DNA from: an uncultured Polaribacter sp.
GTDB taxonomy: Bacteria > Bacteroidota > Bacteroidia > Flavobacteriales > Flavobacteriaceae
Direction of reading: 5' to 3'
NCBI GenBank assembly: GCA_947497755.1
Contig: CANMHT010000003.1
Location: 124,001-188,000 of the forward strand
DNA length: 64,000 bases
This document shows positions 41,588-51,060 of the stretch, piece after piece. The notes under the pieces were generated by a model. It did not search any database. It saw nothing but the letters and a program-made list of their open reading frames with translations, and was not told the origin of the DNA. A program made the translations under genes and the position numbers. How positions within the stretch are numbered: position 1 is the stretch's first letter; each line of letters begins with the position of its first letter.

Positions 41588-42826
41588 ATGGCTATAGTTA
41601 AACCTTTTAAAGCAATTAGGGCAACTAGAGATAAAGTTGCATTAGTTTCTACTAAATCTCGTGAGATTTATACACCAGAAATGTTAGATGCCAAATTAGC
41701 ATTTAACCCATATACTTTTTTACATGTTATTAATCCTGGTTACAAATATCACAAACAAGATGTAAGTGGAGAATTACGCTTTAAATTAGTCCATAACAGG
41801 TATTTAGAATTTAAAGAAGAGCAGTATTTTACACAAGATGAGAGTCCAGCTTTTTATATCTATCAAAAGAAATCTGCTCAAAACTCTTTTTGTGGAATCA
41901 TTTCTGCAACTTCAGTAGAAGATTACCATAATGATGTTATAAAAAAGCATGAAGGTACTTTACAACAAAGAGAACTTTTGTTTGAAAATTACCTAAAAAA
42001 TACAGGTTTTAATGCAGAACCTGTACTACTCACCTATCCAGATAATAGTACAATAGAAACCATTATAAAGAAATATCAGCAAGAAAGAACCGAATACGAG
42101 TTTACCACAACAGATAAGGAAACACATTTACTCTGGATTGTAAAAAATACTAAAGACATTGAAGAAATAACCAATGCCTTTAAAGAAGTTAAAACTTTAT
42201 ATATTGCTGATGGTCATCATAGATCTACGTCTTCTTGCTTATTAGCACAACGATTAGCCAAAGAAAATCCTGATCATACCGGTAACGAAGCTTATAATTT
42301 TTTTATGAGTTATTTATTACCAGAAAGTCAGCTTAGTATTTATGAATTTAATCGATTTATTAAAGACTTAAACGGATTAACACCTGATGAATTTCTAATT
42401 GAATTGGATACCTATTTCAGAATAGAAAATAGAGGTCAAGAACTATATAAGCCTACAAAAAAACATCATTTTAGCATGTATTTAAATGGCGAATTTTATT
42501 CACTATACTTGCGTAAATCTGCTTATGAGTTTACCAATGCATTGAGTAAACTAGATGCAGAGATTTTATATCAAACAGTTTTAAAACCTATACTTGGAAT
42601 TCAAGACATTAGAAACGATTCAAAAATTATTTATTCTCAAAACAAATCAGATAGTTTAGAATTAAAAACAAAAGTAGATACTGGTGAATACAAGGTGTCT
42701 TTTGGTATGATGCCAACTGATATTGACGAACTAAAAAGCATTGTAGATTCTGGATTATTAATGCCTCCAAAAACTACTTATATAGAACCAAAATTAAGAA
42801 GTGCTTTAACTATTTACGAATTTTAA
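41588..42826 (+). CDS. DUF1015-family protein
   Basis: The 412-residue protein belongs to DUF1015, recognised by its start VKPFKAIRATRDKV and the conserved LYIADGHHRSTSS near the middle. It has no signal peptide. The family is often linked with serine-synthesis genes, as here between serA and yggS, but the reaction is not established. The gene begins seven bases after the serA stop and ends two bases before yggS, so it is transcribed and probably translated with them. Confidence 0.85.
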   Translation: MAIVKPFKAIRATRDKVALVSTKSREIYTPEMLDAKLAFNPYTFLHVINPGYKYHKQDVSGELRFKLVHNRYLEFKEEQYFTQDESPAFYIYQKKSAQNSFCGIISATSVEDYHNDVIKKHEGTLQQRELLFENYLKNTGFNAEPVLLTYPDNSTIETIIKKYQQERTEYEFTTTDKETHLLWIVKNTKDIEEITNAFKEVKTLYIADGHHRSTSSCLLAQRLAKENPDHTGNEAYNFFMSYLLPESQLSIYEFNRFIKDLNGLTPDEFLIELDTYFRIENRGQELYKPTKKHHFSMYLNGEFYSLYLRKSAYEFTNALSKLDAEILYQTVLKPILGIQDIRNDSKIIYSQNKSDSLELKTKVDTGEYKVSFGMMPTDIDELKSIVDSGLLMPPKTTYIEPKLRSALTIYEF

Positions 42827-42828
42827 TT

Positions 42829-43497
42829 ATGATTGCAGGAATAAAAGAAAATCTTGAAATAATAAAAGCTAGTATTCCAGAAAATGTAACTCTAGTTGCT
42901 GTATCTAAAACCAAACCTAACAAAGATATTTTAGAAGCTTATCATGCAGGTCATCGTGTTTTTGGTGAAAACAAAATTCAAGAAATGGTCGCTAAGCATG
43001 AAGAATTGCCTAAAGATATTCAATGGCATATGATTGGGCATTTACAAAGTAATAAGGTAAAATACATGGCACACTTTGTAGATTTAATTCATGGTGTAGA
43101 TAGTTTTAAAACACTAAAAGAGATTAATAAACAAGCAAAAAAACATAACAGAGTTATCAATTGTTTGCTCCAAGCTAAAATTGCTAAGGAATATACTAAA
43201 TTCGGACTCTCTTTTGATGAGATTTCTACAATACTAGCTTCAGAAGAGTTTTCTTCATTAAAAAATATCAAAGTAATTGGTTTAATGGGAATGGCAACAT
43301 TTACAGACAATCAAGAGCAATTAAAAGATGAGTTTTCTTCATTAAAAATATTTTTTGATCAACAACAACAAAATCACAGCACTTTAACTACGTTATCTAT
43401 GGGAATGAGTGGCGATTATGAGTTGGCTATAGAAAATGGAAGCTCTATGGTAAGAGTTGGTAGTGCTATTTTTGGCGCAAGAAATTATATTGTGTAA
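42829..43497 (+). CDS. yggS: YggS-family pyridoxal phosphate homeostasis protein
   Basis: The 222-residue protein is a single-domain alanine-racemase-like TIM barrel. The PLP Lys is in VTLVAVSKTKPN, and the family signatures GENKIQEM, WHMIGHLQSNKVKYM and LSMGMSGDYELAIENGSSMVRVG are all present. YggS/PROSC controls free PLP. It overlaps no other gene and is followed, 28 bases on, by the exonuclease gene with its own Shine-Dalgarno site. Confidence 0.96.
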   Translation: MIAGIKENLEIIKASIPENVTLVAVSKTKPNKDILEAYHAGHRVFGENKIQEMVAKHEELPKDIQWHMIGHLQSNKVKYMAHFVDLIHGVDSFKTLKEINKQAKKHNRVINCLLQAKIAKEYTKFGLSFDEISTILASEEFSSLKNIKVIGLMGMATFTDNQEQLKDEFSSLKIFFDQQQQNHSTLTTLSMGMSGDYELAIENGSSMVRVGSAIFGARNYIV

Positions 43498-43525
43498 TTT
43501 TACGCAAAAATTAAAGGGGAAGAAT

Positions 43526-44605
43526 TTGTACGCAATTTTAGACATTGAAACTACTGGTGGAAAATTTAATGAAGAAGGGATTACTGAAATTGCAATCTAC
43601 AAGTACGACGGTCACCAAATTATAGACCAATTCATTACACTTATCAATCCTGAAAAAGAAATCCAGCCTTTTGTTGTACAATTAACAGGTATCAATAATA
43701 AAATGCTGCGAAATGCTCCTAAATTTCATGAAGTTGCTAAGCGTATTATTGAAATAACAGAATCTTGCACTATTGTTGCACACAATTCTAGTTTTGACTA
43801 TCGTATTTTAAAAACCGAATACAACCGTTTAGGCTATAATTACGAAAGAGACACCTTATGTACAGTAGAATTAAGTAGAAAATTAATTCCAGATCAAGCT
43901 TCATACAGTTTAGGTAAACTCTGTAAATCTCTAGGAATTCCAATGAGCGATAGACATAGAGCTTCTGGGGATGCACTAGCTACAATTCAATTATTTAAAT
44001 TATTAATTGATAAAGATCTAGATAAATCTATTATTGAAAATACAATTAAGCATTTTGACTGTAAAAAAACGGCTCAAAAATTATCTTCTTTAATTGATGA
44101 AGCACCAAGAACTATGGGTGTTTATTATTTACATAGAGAAGATGGGAAAATCATTTTTATGGGAAAAGGAAATAATATCAAAAACGATATTAATAACCAA
44201 TTCATAAAAAACACCAAACGAGGAAAAATCATACAAAACAGAACCACTTCTATTAGTTATGAGCCTACAGGTAACCTTTTAATTACCAACTTAAAATACT
44301 ATACTGAATTAGAGTTAAACAAGCCAAAATATAACTTAAGAAGAAAAAGAAAATTGTCATTAGATGCTTTTAATAATGACAATATGTTGCTGATAGACAA
44401 AGGAAGAACCATTGATGAGCACTCAGTTATTCTGATAGAAAATAATGAAGTAGTTGGCTATTGTTTTACCAATTTAGCATTTCAAGAGAATCATTTAGAT
44501 ATTTTAAAAACGATGATTACTCCAGTTGATAACAAGTTACTTGCAAAAACAATAATAAAAAACTATCTAAAAAATAAAAACGTTGCTAAAATTATTCGGT
44601 TTTAA
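43526..44605 (+). CDS. DnaQ-like exonuclease with C-terminal GIY-YIG-like domain
   Basis: I place the start at the TTG 43526 because the protein then begins MYAILDIETTGG, the family start, and a strong Shine-Dalgarno-like AAAGGGGAAGAA stands 4 bases before it. The first 170 residues form a DEDDh 3'-5' exonuclease (DIETTG, NSSFDYRIL, HRASGDALAT). A GIY-YIG-like domain follows (about 190-265), but its signature is degenerate: GVYYLHREDG and FMGKGNNIK where UvrC-like enzymes have YIGKSxxxR, so nuclease activity of that half is doubtful. The last 90 residues have no known domain. It ends the serC operon. Confidence 0.85.
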   Translation: MYAILDIETTGGKFNEEGITEIAIYKYDGHQIIDQFITLINPEKEIQPFVVQLTGINNKMLRNAPKFHEVAKRIIEITESCTIVAHNSSFDYRILKTEYNRLGYNYERDTLCTVELSRKLIPDQASYSLGKLCKSLGIPMSDRHRASGDALATIQLFKLLIDKDLDKSIIENTIKHFDCKKTAQKLSSLIDEAPRTMGVYYLHREDGKIIFMGKGNNIKNDINNQFIKNTKRGKIIQNRTTSISYEPTGNLLITNLKYYTELELNKPKYNLRRKRKLSLDAFNNDNMLLIDKGRTIDEHSVILIENNEVVGYCFTNLAFQENHLDILKTMITPVDNKLLAKTIIKNYLKNKNVAKIIRF

Positions 44606-44681
44606 GTACTAAAAACAAACTAGTTATATCAGATTTTCAACTTTTTTAAGTAATTTTATAGGAAATACGAAAAATTACGTA

Positions 44682-44712
44682 TTGTTTTTTGTGATAAAAG
44701 CCTCCAATTTTG
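44682..44712 (+). promoter_or_regulatory. Promoter of the two-protease operon
   Basis: TTG (44682-44684), exactly 20 bases, then CAATTTTG (44705-44712), one base off consensus, 24 bases before the ATG. An inverted repeat AATACG-N8-CGTATT (44664-44683) overlaps the -33 element and is centred near -45, a possible operator. Confidence 0.55.
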
Positions 44713-44736
44713 TGCAATAACCTAAAAACAAACATC

Positions 44737-46173
44737 ATGAAAAAGTCCTCTTTTGTGCTATTTTTTAGCTTTTTTACTACGCTAATTTTTTCCCAACAAT
44801 TCGCTACTGGATTAGATTTTAGTAAAGAAAAATACGAAGCTGTTACAGAAACAGCGCCATTAATTACTAGAAGTGTTACTTCTGTTCCTAAAAGTTTTAG
44901 TTTAAAAGCCTTTGCTCCTACACCAGGAAATCAAGGTAATCAACCTTCTTGTGTTGGTTGGGCTAGCGGTTATGGAGCTAGAACTATTGCCAATGCCATA
45001 AAAAATAATTGGAAGTATAATACCTCAAAAATTAATCAAAACACCTTCTCTCCTGCTTTTGTTTACAATCTAATTAAATTTAAGGGAGATGTTAACTGTA
45101 AAAGAGGTTCTTATATCGCAGATGCGATGAAACTGTTAAATACCTACGGAATTTTACAATTAAAAGACTTTAGTTATAATTCTACTAATTGCACAACAAA
45201 ACCTTCTAATTACGGGTATCAAAAAGCAAAAAATAATACCATTTTATCTTACGAAAGATTAGCCAAATGGGATAATCCTTATAATTTGGTTGGAAAAGTA
45301 AAAAAAGCAATTGCTAATAAAAATCCTGTTGTCATTGGCATGCAAATTCATTCATCTTTCTATAAAGCTAAAGGTGTTTGGAATGGAGATACCACCAAAA
45401 GATTAGGAGGTCATGCTATGGTTGTTGTTGGTTATGACGACAATAAATATGGAGGTGCTTTTGAAATCTTAAATTCTTGGGGAACAAAATGGGGTAACAA
45501 TGGATATATTTGGGTTAAATACAACGATTTTAAAAACTACACCAAAACGGCCTATGTTTTAATTGATAAAACCAAAAAGAAAAACAATACCAATGTTACC
45601 AATTATAATTCTTTAGCTGGTCAGATTACCTTACGATTAAGTAATGGAAGTAATATGTATCCAACATTAACAAATAATGCTTCAAGAAATTTTAATATTG
45701 TAAAAGCTTCAAATACTACTTATAGAATTGATAAAAGCTATACTTCTGGTACTCAATTTAGAATTTATTTAAAAGCTAAACAAAGAGGATATGTGTATTT
45801 AATTGGATATGGTTCTGGAGATAGATCGGTTAATAAACTATATCCTTTTGATAATTTTAGTGATTACTTTAACTACACAAATAGCGAAATTGCTTTCCCA
45901 AATGAAGATTATTTTATAGAGTTTGACTCTAAACCAGGAAGAGATATTCTTTGTGTTTTATATAGCAAAGAAAAATTAAACATCAATAGTATTGTCAATG
46001 CTGCTAGGAATGGATCTGGAGATTTTGTTTCGAATGTAAAAAAAGCCCTACAATATAAAATGTTTAAAGGAAGTGATATCAAATTTGAAAGAAATAATAT
46101 TGCTTTTTCTACAAAAGGAAGCAATAGAAACTCTAAAGTTGTACCTATATTTATAGAAATGAACCATCAATAA
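44737..46173 (+). CDS. Secreted C1 (papain-like) cysteine protease with DUF4384 domain
   Basis: I start at the ATG 44737, which gives a signal peptide (Lys-Lys, hydrophobic core, cleavage near FSQQ at 17-20); an earlier TTG would not. The 478-residue protein has a papain-like domain with Cys72 in NQGNQPSCVGWA, His226 in GGHAMVVVGYDD and Asn246 in ILNSWGTKWGNNG, so the catalytic set is complete. Residues about 300-470 match DUF4384 (FRIYLKAKQRGYVYLIGYG...LYPFDN). There is no visible prodomain of the usual inhibitor type. The caspase-like protease gene begins 10 bases after its stop. Substrate is unknown. Confidence 0.92.
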   Translation: MKKSSFVLFFSFFTTLIFSQQFATGLDFSKEKYEAVTETAPLITRSVTSVPKSFSLKAFAPTPGNQGNQPSCVGWASGYGARTIANAIKNNWKYNTSKINQNTFSPAFVYNLIKFKGDVNCKRGSYIADAMKLLNTYGILQLKDFSYNSTNCTTKPSNYGYQKAKNNTILSYERLAKWDNPYNLVGKVKKAIANKNPVVIGMQIHSSFYKAKGVWNGDTTKRLGGHAMVVVGYDDNKYGGAFEILNSWGTKWGNNGYIWVKYNDFKNYTKTAYVLIDKTKKKNNTNVTNYNSLAGQITLRLSNGSNMYPTLTNNASRNFNIVKASNTTYRIDKSYTSGTQFRIYLKAKQRGYVYLIGYGSGDRSVNKLYPFDNFSDYFNYTNSEIAFPNEDYFIEFDSKPGRDILCVLYSKEKLNINSIVNAARNGSGDFVSNVKKALQYKMFKGSDIKFERNNIAFSTKGSNRNSKVVPIFIEMNHQ

Positions 46174-46183
46174 ACAAACCGTT

Positions 46184-49100
46184 ATGAAAACTAAAACCTT
46201 CTTATTAGCTTTCTTTATATCCCTCGTTTACTGCAATAGTGTCCAAGCACAATTTTTAAAATCTGGTCAAGGTAAATTAATCTATGAAGAAAATTTTTCT
46301 TCAAAAGGTAATTGGCCGGTTTCTACTAATGAAATTAGAAGTTTAGAAGTAAAAAATGGCAAATATTACTTTGAACATTTTAGAGATGGTGAAAATTGGA
46401 ATGTAACCACTAGAACTATTGACTTTGATCCTAAAAAAGATTTTGAAATTGAAATGTCTTTTCAGAAAATATCTGGTCCAAAATCTGCTGCTACTGGGTT
46501 AACTTATGGAACAAAAGATGGAAATAACACCTATCATTTTGTATTAAGTGATAATCAATATCGTATTTCAGAAAAAAAAGATGGAAAGTTTATTCGAATT
46601 AAAAGCTGGTCAACTTCTAGCAATATCAAAACTAGTTATTACGATTATAATAAATTAAAAATTGTAAAAAGAGACAGTAGATTACGTTATTACATCAATG
46701 GTAGCTTAGTTAGCACTCAAGATTTTAAACCTTTTCATAGCAACAAAATTGGAGTTGTAGTTTACAATCAACAAAAAGTTGCTATTGATTATTTTAGAGT
46801 TAGACAACAATCTAGTAGTACTATTGTTAAAAATACCACCACAAAAAAGCCTTCAAAGACAATCTTATTTGAAGGGTTTAATAGCAATCAGAATAATTGG
46901 TCTGAAACCAATAATGAAAGCATAGGTTTAGATATAACAAACGGAGATTACGTAATAAATCATAAAAGAGAAAAAGGCGGATGGTCTTCTACCATTAGTA
47001 GAAAATATGATACTTCTAGAGATTTTAGAATTAGTGCTCAGCTCAAAAAAAGAACTGGAATTCTAAATAATGGATATGGAATCATTTTTGGAAGAGAAGA
47101 TAGTAATAATCAAAATCAATTCTTTATTTCTGGTAGAGGTTCCTTTATGATTAGTGTTCATAAAAATGGAAAAGTAAATTATTTAAAAGAATGGACATCT
47201 TCTAGTCATATTAAAACAGGAAATGGCGCTACCAATATTCTTACTGTAAAAAAGGTTGGAAGCAAACTTCAGTATTTAATTAACAGTAAAATTGTATATA
47301 CTAGTTATTCTTACGAATCTTTTGGAGATAGAACAGGTTTTATTGTTTACGATAGGCAAAAAATTGCTGTTGGCTATTTAAGTATGACTTATTTAGATGA
47401 TAAAGTTACGAATACAAATACTACTGTTACAACAAATACAACATCTGGTAAAAAACTTATTTTCGAAGATGATTTTACTAGTAACAATAACAATTGGGCA
47501 GAACGCTCTGATGACAAATCAGATTTATCTATTAAAAATAATAAATATTACTTTGAACATAAAAGAACATCTGGAGGTTGGTCTACAACCAAACTAATTG
47601 ATATTGATACTTCTAAGGATTTTGAAATTGAATCTAAAATCCTAAAAATTAGTGGTATTAGAAACAACGGTTTCGGATTTACTTTTGGTAGAAAAGATAG
47701 CGATAATCAATTTGTATTTACTATTACTTCTAATGGTTCCTACTCAATTGATCAATATAAAGATGGTAAATACACAGCCATTAAAGACTGGACCAAATCT
47801 TCACATATAAAAACAGGAAATTACGCATACAATACCTTAAAAATAAAAAAAGAAAGGGGTTTTATTAAGTTTTATGTAAACGATAGATACCTAACTTTAT
47901 ATACACACAAGCCTTTTATGGGGAATCGTTTTGGGTTTGTTGTGTATAATAACCAAAAAATTGCCATTGATGATTTAAAAATTAAGTATATCAATCAAAA
48001 AGATACTTATAGACCAACTATTGTAGCCAATGGAGAAAGTGTATTGACAGAATACTTTACTGATAATAAAAATAGCTGGCCTGTTGGAGAATTTACCAAT
48101 AGAACCATTTCTGTTGACAAAAGTCACTACAATTTCGAATTCAAAGAAAGCGGTGGCTGGGGTGTTAATATTCCAAAAACCATAGATACTTCTAGAGATT
48201 TTGAAATAAAAACTACTATTAAGAAGACAAGTGGTGTTAACAACTATTCTTATGGGTTACAATGGGGTAAAGATGGAAAAAACTCTTTTAGATTTTACCT
48301 AACAGGAAATGGATATTACAAAGTTGCCAGAGTTGTTGATGGAAAAGAAGAATTGATTAAAAAGTTTACGCTTTCATCAGCAATTAAAAAAGGAAATGGA
48401 GTTAACAATACTTTACGAATAGTTAAACAAGGTGATAATTATAAATATTATGTAAATGATACCTACTTAACAGAATCTAACTTTGAATCTTTTTACGGAC
48501 ATCGATTAGGTTTTGTTGTTTTTAACAAACAAAAAATTAGTGTTGACAATCTTTATATTAAATACTTAAAGAAATCCAACAATACTATCGTTACTACCAA
48601 TACCTTAAAAGTACCATTAAACGAGAGCTTCTCAAACAATACTAATGGGTGGAATTTAACTGATAATAGTAATATAAAAACTAGAATTAGCAATGGTAAG
48701 TTATATGTTAATAGTCATTTAGATAAAGGCGGAGCTTTTATTAGTAAAAAAGTGGGAATAGATACAAGTAGAGATTTTATTATAGAAACTTCTGTAACAA
48801 GATTAACCAGTAATTCTAAGAGTCCAATTGCCTTTGTTTTTGGTAGAAAAAATAACACCAACGAATTTGATTTATTTTTATCAAGTAGCGGAAGTTATTT
48901 ATTGAGAAAGTTAAAGAATGATAACTCAGAAAAGTTGATTCCTTGGACATCTTCTTCTACGTTAAATACACAGACATACCAGGCAAATAAAATTAAGATT
49001 GTTAAATCTGGAAATCTGTTACGTATTTATATCAATGATCAATATGTAAATGAAGCTCCATATACTGAGTTTTTTGGAAACTATATGGGATTTAGTGTTT

Positions 49101-50194
49101 ATGACAAGCAAGAAATCTCTATAGATTATTTAAATGTCACCTACCCTTCTGCTAGTTTTAATACACCGCCAAAAGTTGTTATTACAGAACCTGTAGTACA
49201 ACGTGGCTTTAAAATTGTAAAAACCAAAAGGATTTTAGTAAAAGGAAAAGCTACAGATAAAGATGGTATTTACGAAGTAATTATTAATGGTGTAGATGCC
49301 AATATTTCTGATGATGGTAGTTTTACAGCTAATGTGCCATTAAAAATTGGTACTAATGACTTAATTGTAAAAGCAACCGATTTAAAACAAGCTTCTTCTA
49401 CCAAAAAGTTTACAATTAAACGTAAATCTCCAGATGTGGTTGATGATCCTGTAGTTGTAAAAAAAGATAAAAAAATCAATACTGGTTTTGGTAAATACTA
49501 TGCTTTACTTATTGGAGTAAGTGATTATGGAGATGGTGCTATTACAGATTTAGGAGGTTTACCAACCAAAGATGCTAAAGACTTAGCCAATGTATTAATT
49601 AATAAATACAATTTTGAAAGAGAAAATGTTGTGATGCTTAACAATAGTCCAAAAGCCAATGATATTATTAAAGAGTTTAGTAAGCTTAAAAAGAAAATCA
49701 CAGAGAAAGATAATTTATTAGTTTTCTATGCCGGACATGGAATTTATGATGAAGTAAGTCAGGTTGGTCATTGGTTACCTTCTGATGCTGATATGGAATA
49801 TGAATTAAATCTGATTAGTAATTCTCAAGTTGTAGACTTTTTAAAGGCAATTCGCTCTAAACATACATTATTAATTTCTGATGCTTGTTTTAGTGGAAGT
49901 ATTTTTAAGACAAGATCTTTTGAGAAATCACCAAAATCAATTCAGAAAAAATATGAATTAACAAGTAGAAAAGCAATTACTAGCGGAACCTTAAAAACAG
50001 TTCCAAATAAAAGTATGTTCTTAAAATATTTATTAAAAAGATTAGAAACTAACACAAATTCTTATTTATCTGCTAGGCAATTGTTTAATAGAATTGAAGA
50101 ACCTGTGATGAATAATAGCCCAAATACTCCACAATATGGAACCATTTACGGAATAGGAGATGAAGGTGGAGATTTTATCTTTATCAAAAATTAA
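46184..50194 (+). CDS. Secreted caspase-like protease with five tandem repeats and an Ig-like domain
   Basis: This 1336-residue protein has a signal peptide (to about residue 22, VQAQ). Five repeats of about 190-198 residues follow, beginning near residues 29, 225, 423, 618 and 806; each has a FxENF or FxDxF start, a W-P/W-S turn, a GFxFGRKD-like stretch, and NRFGFVVYNxQKIAIDxLxVxY at the end. They look like concanavalin-type or 3-keto-disaccharide-hydrolase-type beta-sandwiches that could bind glycans; this is inference. An Ig-like domain (about 995-1085) leads to a C14 caspase-like domain (about 1104-1330) with His1185 in FYAGHG and Cys1235 in SDACFSGS. It is the second gene of the two-protease operon. 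Confidence 0.92.
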   Translation: MKTKTFLLAFFISLVYCNSVQAQFLKSGQGKLIYEENFSSKGNWPVSTNEIRSLEVKNGKYYFEHFRDGENWNVTTRTIDFDPKKDFEIEMSFQKISGPKSAATGLTYGTKDGNNTYHFVLSDNQYRISEKKDGKFIRIKSWSTSSNIKTSYYDYNKLKIVKRDSRLRYYINGSLVSTQDFKPFHSNKIGVVVYNQQKVAIDYFRVRQQSSSTIVKNTTTKKPSKTILFEGFNSNQNNWSETNNESIGLDITNGDYVINHKREKGGWSSTISRKYDTSRDFRISAQLKKRTGILNNGYGIIFGREDSNNQNQFFISGRGSFMISVHKNGKVNYLKEWTSSSHIKTGNGATNILTVKKVGSKLQYLINSKIVYTSYSYESFGDRTGFIVYDRQKIAVGYLSMTYLDDKVTNTNTTVTTNTTSGKKLIFEDDFTSNNNNWAERSDDKSDLSIKNNKYYFEHKRTSGGWSTTKLIDIDTSKDFEIESKILKISGIRNNGFGFTFGRKDSDNQFVFTITSNGSYSIDQYKDGKYTAIKDWTKSSHIKTGNYAYNTLKIKKERGFIKFYVNDRYLTLYTHKPFMGNRFGFVVYNNQKIAIDDLKIKYINQKDTYRPTIVANGESVLTEYFTDNKNSWPVGEFTNRTISVDKSHYNFEFKESGGWGVNIPKTIDTSRDFEIKTTIKKTSGVNNYSYGLQWGKDGKNSFRFYLTGNGYYKVARVVDGKEELIKKFTLSSAIKKGNGVNNTLRIVKQGDNYKYYVNDTYLTESNFESFYGHRLGFVVFNKQKISVDNLYIKYLKKSNNTIVTTNTLKVPLNESFSNNTNGWNLTDNSNIKTRISNGKLYVNSHLDKGGAFISKKVGIDTSRDFIIETSVTRLTSNSKSPIAFVFGRKNNTNEFDLFLSSSGSYLLRKLKNDNSEKLIPWTSSSTLNTQTYQANKIKIVKSGNLLRIYINDQYVNEAPYTEFFGNYMGFSVYDKQEISIDYLNVTYPSASFNTPPKVVITEPVVQRGFKIVKTKRILVKGKATDKDGIYEVIINGVDANISDDGSFTANVPLKIGTNDLIVKATDLKQASSTKKFTIKRKSPDVVDDPVVVKKDKKINTGFGKYYALLIGVSDYGDGAITDLGGLPTKDAKDLANVLINKYNFERENVVMLNNSPKANDIIKEFSKLKKKITEKDNLLVFYAGHGIYDEVSQVGHWLPSDADMEYELNLISNSQVVDFLKAIRSKHTLLISDACFSGSIFKTRSFEKSPKSIQKKYELTSRKAITSGTLKTVPNKSMFLKYLLKRLETNTNSYLSARQLFNRIEEPVMNNSPNTPQYGTIYGIGDEGGDFIFIKN

Positions 50195-50232
50195 AATAGT
50201 TGTATTTTAGCTTTATCAACAAAATTTAGTTT

Positions 50233-51060
50233 TTGAAAAAACAATCTACAAATACAAATACCTCTTTTAAACATCGGCTTCATGAAATTATTTATGAAGC
50301 CGATACTCGTGGAGGAAAAATCTTTGACGTAGTATTACTTATTGCGATTCTAGCAAGTATCATATTAGTAATGTTAGAGAGTGTCAATAGTTTTGATGCT
50401 AAGTATCATACTTTTTTAGATATTTCTGAATGGGTAATTACCATCCTCTTCTCTATTGAATATATTCTTAGAATTGTCGCTATAAAAAAACCTTTAAAAT
50501 ATATTTTTAGTTTTTACGGAATCATAGATCTCCTTTCTACAATTCCAAAGTACTTAGCAATTGCTTTTGCTGGTACTCATCAACTTGCTGCTTTAAGAGC
50601 ATTACGCTTATTAAGAGTATTTAGAATTTTAAAACTAGCAAGGTATATTGGTGCTTCTAACCGATTGGTTATTGCATTAAAAGCAAGTAGAGCAAAAATT
50701 GCTGTATTTCTATTTTTTGTAATTATTTTGTGCATCATTTTAGGAACTATTATGTATATGATAGAAGGAGAAGAAAATGGTTTTACTAGTATTCCTAGAA
50801 GTGTTTATTGGGCTATTGTTACTTTAACTACTGTTGGTTATGGAGACATTGCTCCTAATACTCCATTAGGACAATTTATTGCGAGTATTATCATGATTTT
50901 AGGATATGGTATCATTGCAATTCCAACTGGTATTGTAACCTCAGAAATGACCAAAACAGATAAAATTCATACCAATACACAATCTTGTCCAAATTGTTTA
51001 GCTGGTGAGCATATAGATGATGCAGAATTTTGCTATAATTGCGGAAATAAACTGAACTAA
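50233..51060 (+). CDS. Voltage-gated potassium channel-like protein with C-terminal zinc ribbon
   Basis: The 275-residue protein has six membrane segments. S4 carries the regular Arg array LRALRLLRVFRILKLAR, and the pore loop holds the K+ filter TVGYGD (201-205). After S6, a cytoplasmic tail ends in a zinc ribbon CPNCLAGEH...FCYNCGNKLN (four Cys, about 254-271). The first codon is TTG (50233), since no ATG is available before the first conserved helix. The next gene, miaA, starts at the base after its stop. It is 38 bases downstream of the caspase-like gene and may be read through from that operon, but a functional link is not shown. Confidence 0.92.
   Translation: MKKQSTNTNTSFKHRLHEIIYEADTRGGKIFDVVLLIAILASIILVMLESVNSFDAKYHTFLDISEWVITILFSIEYILRIVAIKKPLKYIFSFYGIIDLLSTIPKYLAIAFAGTHQLAALRALRLLRVFRILKLARYIGASNRLVIALKASRAKIAVFLFFVIILCIILGTIMYMIEGEENGFTSIPRSVYWAIVTLTTVGYGDIAPNTPLGQFIASIIMILGYGIIAIPTGIVTSEMTKTDKIHTNTQSCPNCLAGEHIDDAEFCYNCGNKLN

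Noticed and set aside
46270-49140. Tandem repeats as an assembly artefact
   Set aside because: The five units differ at many positions and have different lengths, so they are true diverged domains.
50233-51060. Potassium channel as an effector of the two-protease operon
   Set aside because: The channel joins directly to miaA and a similar channel-miaA order occurs elsewhere, so there is no sequence ground for linking it to the proteases beyond closeness.
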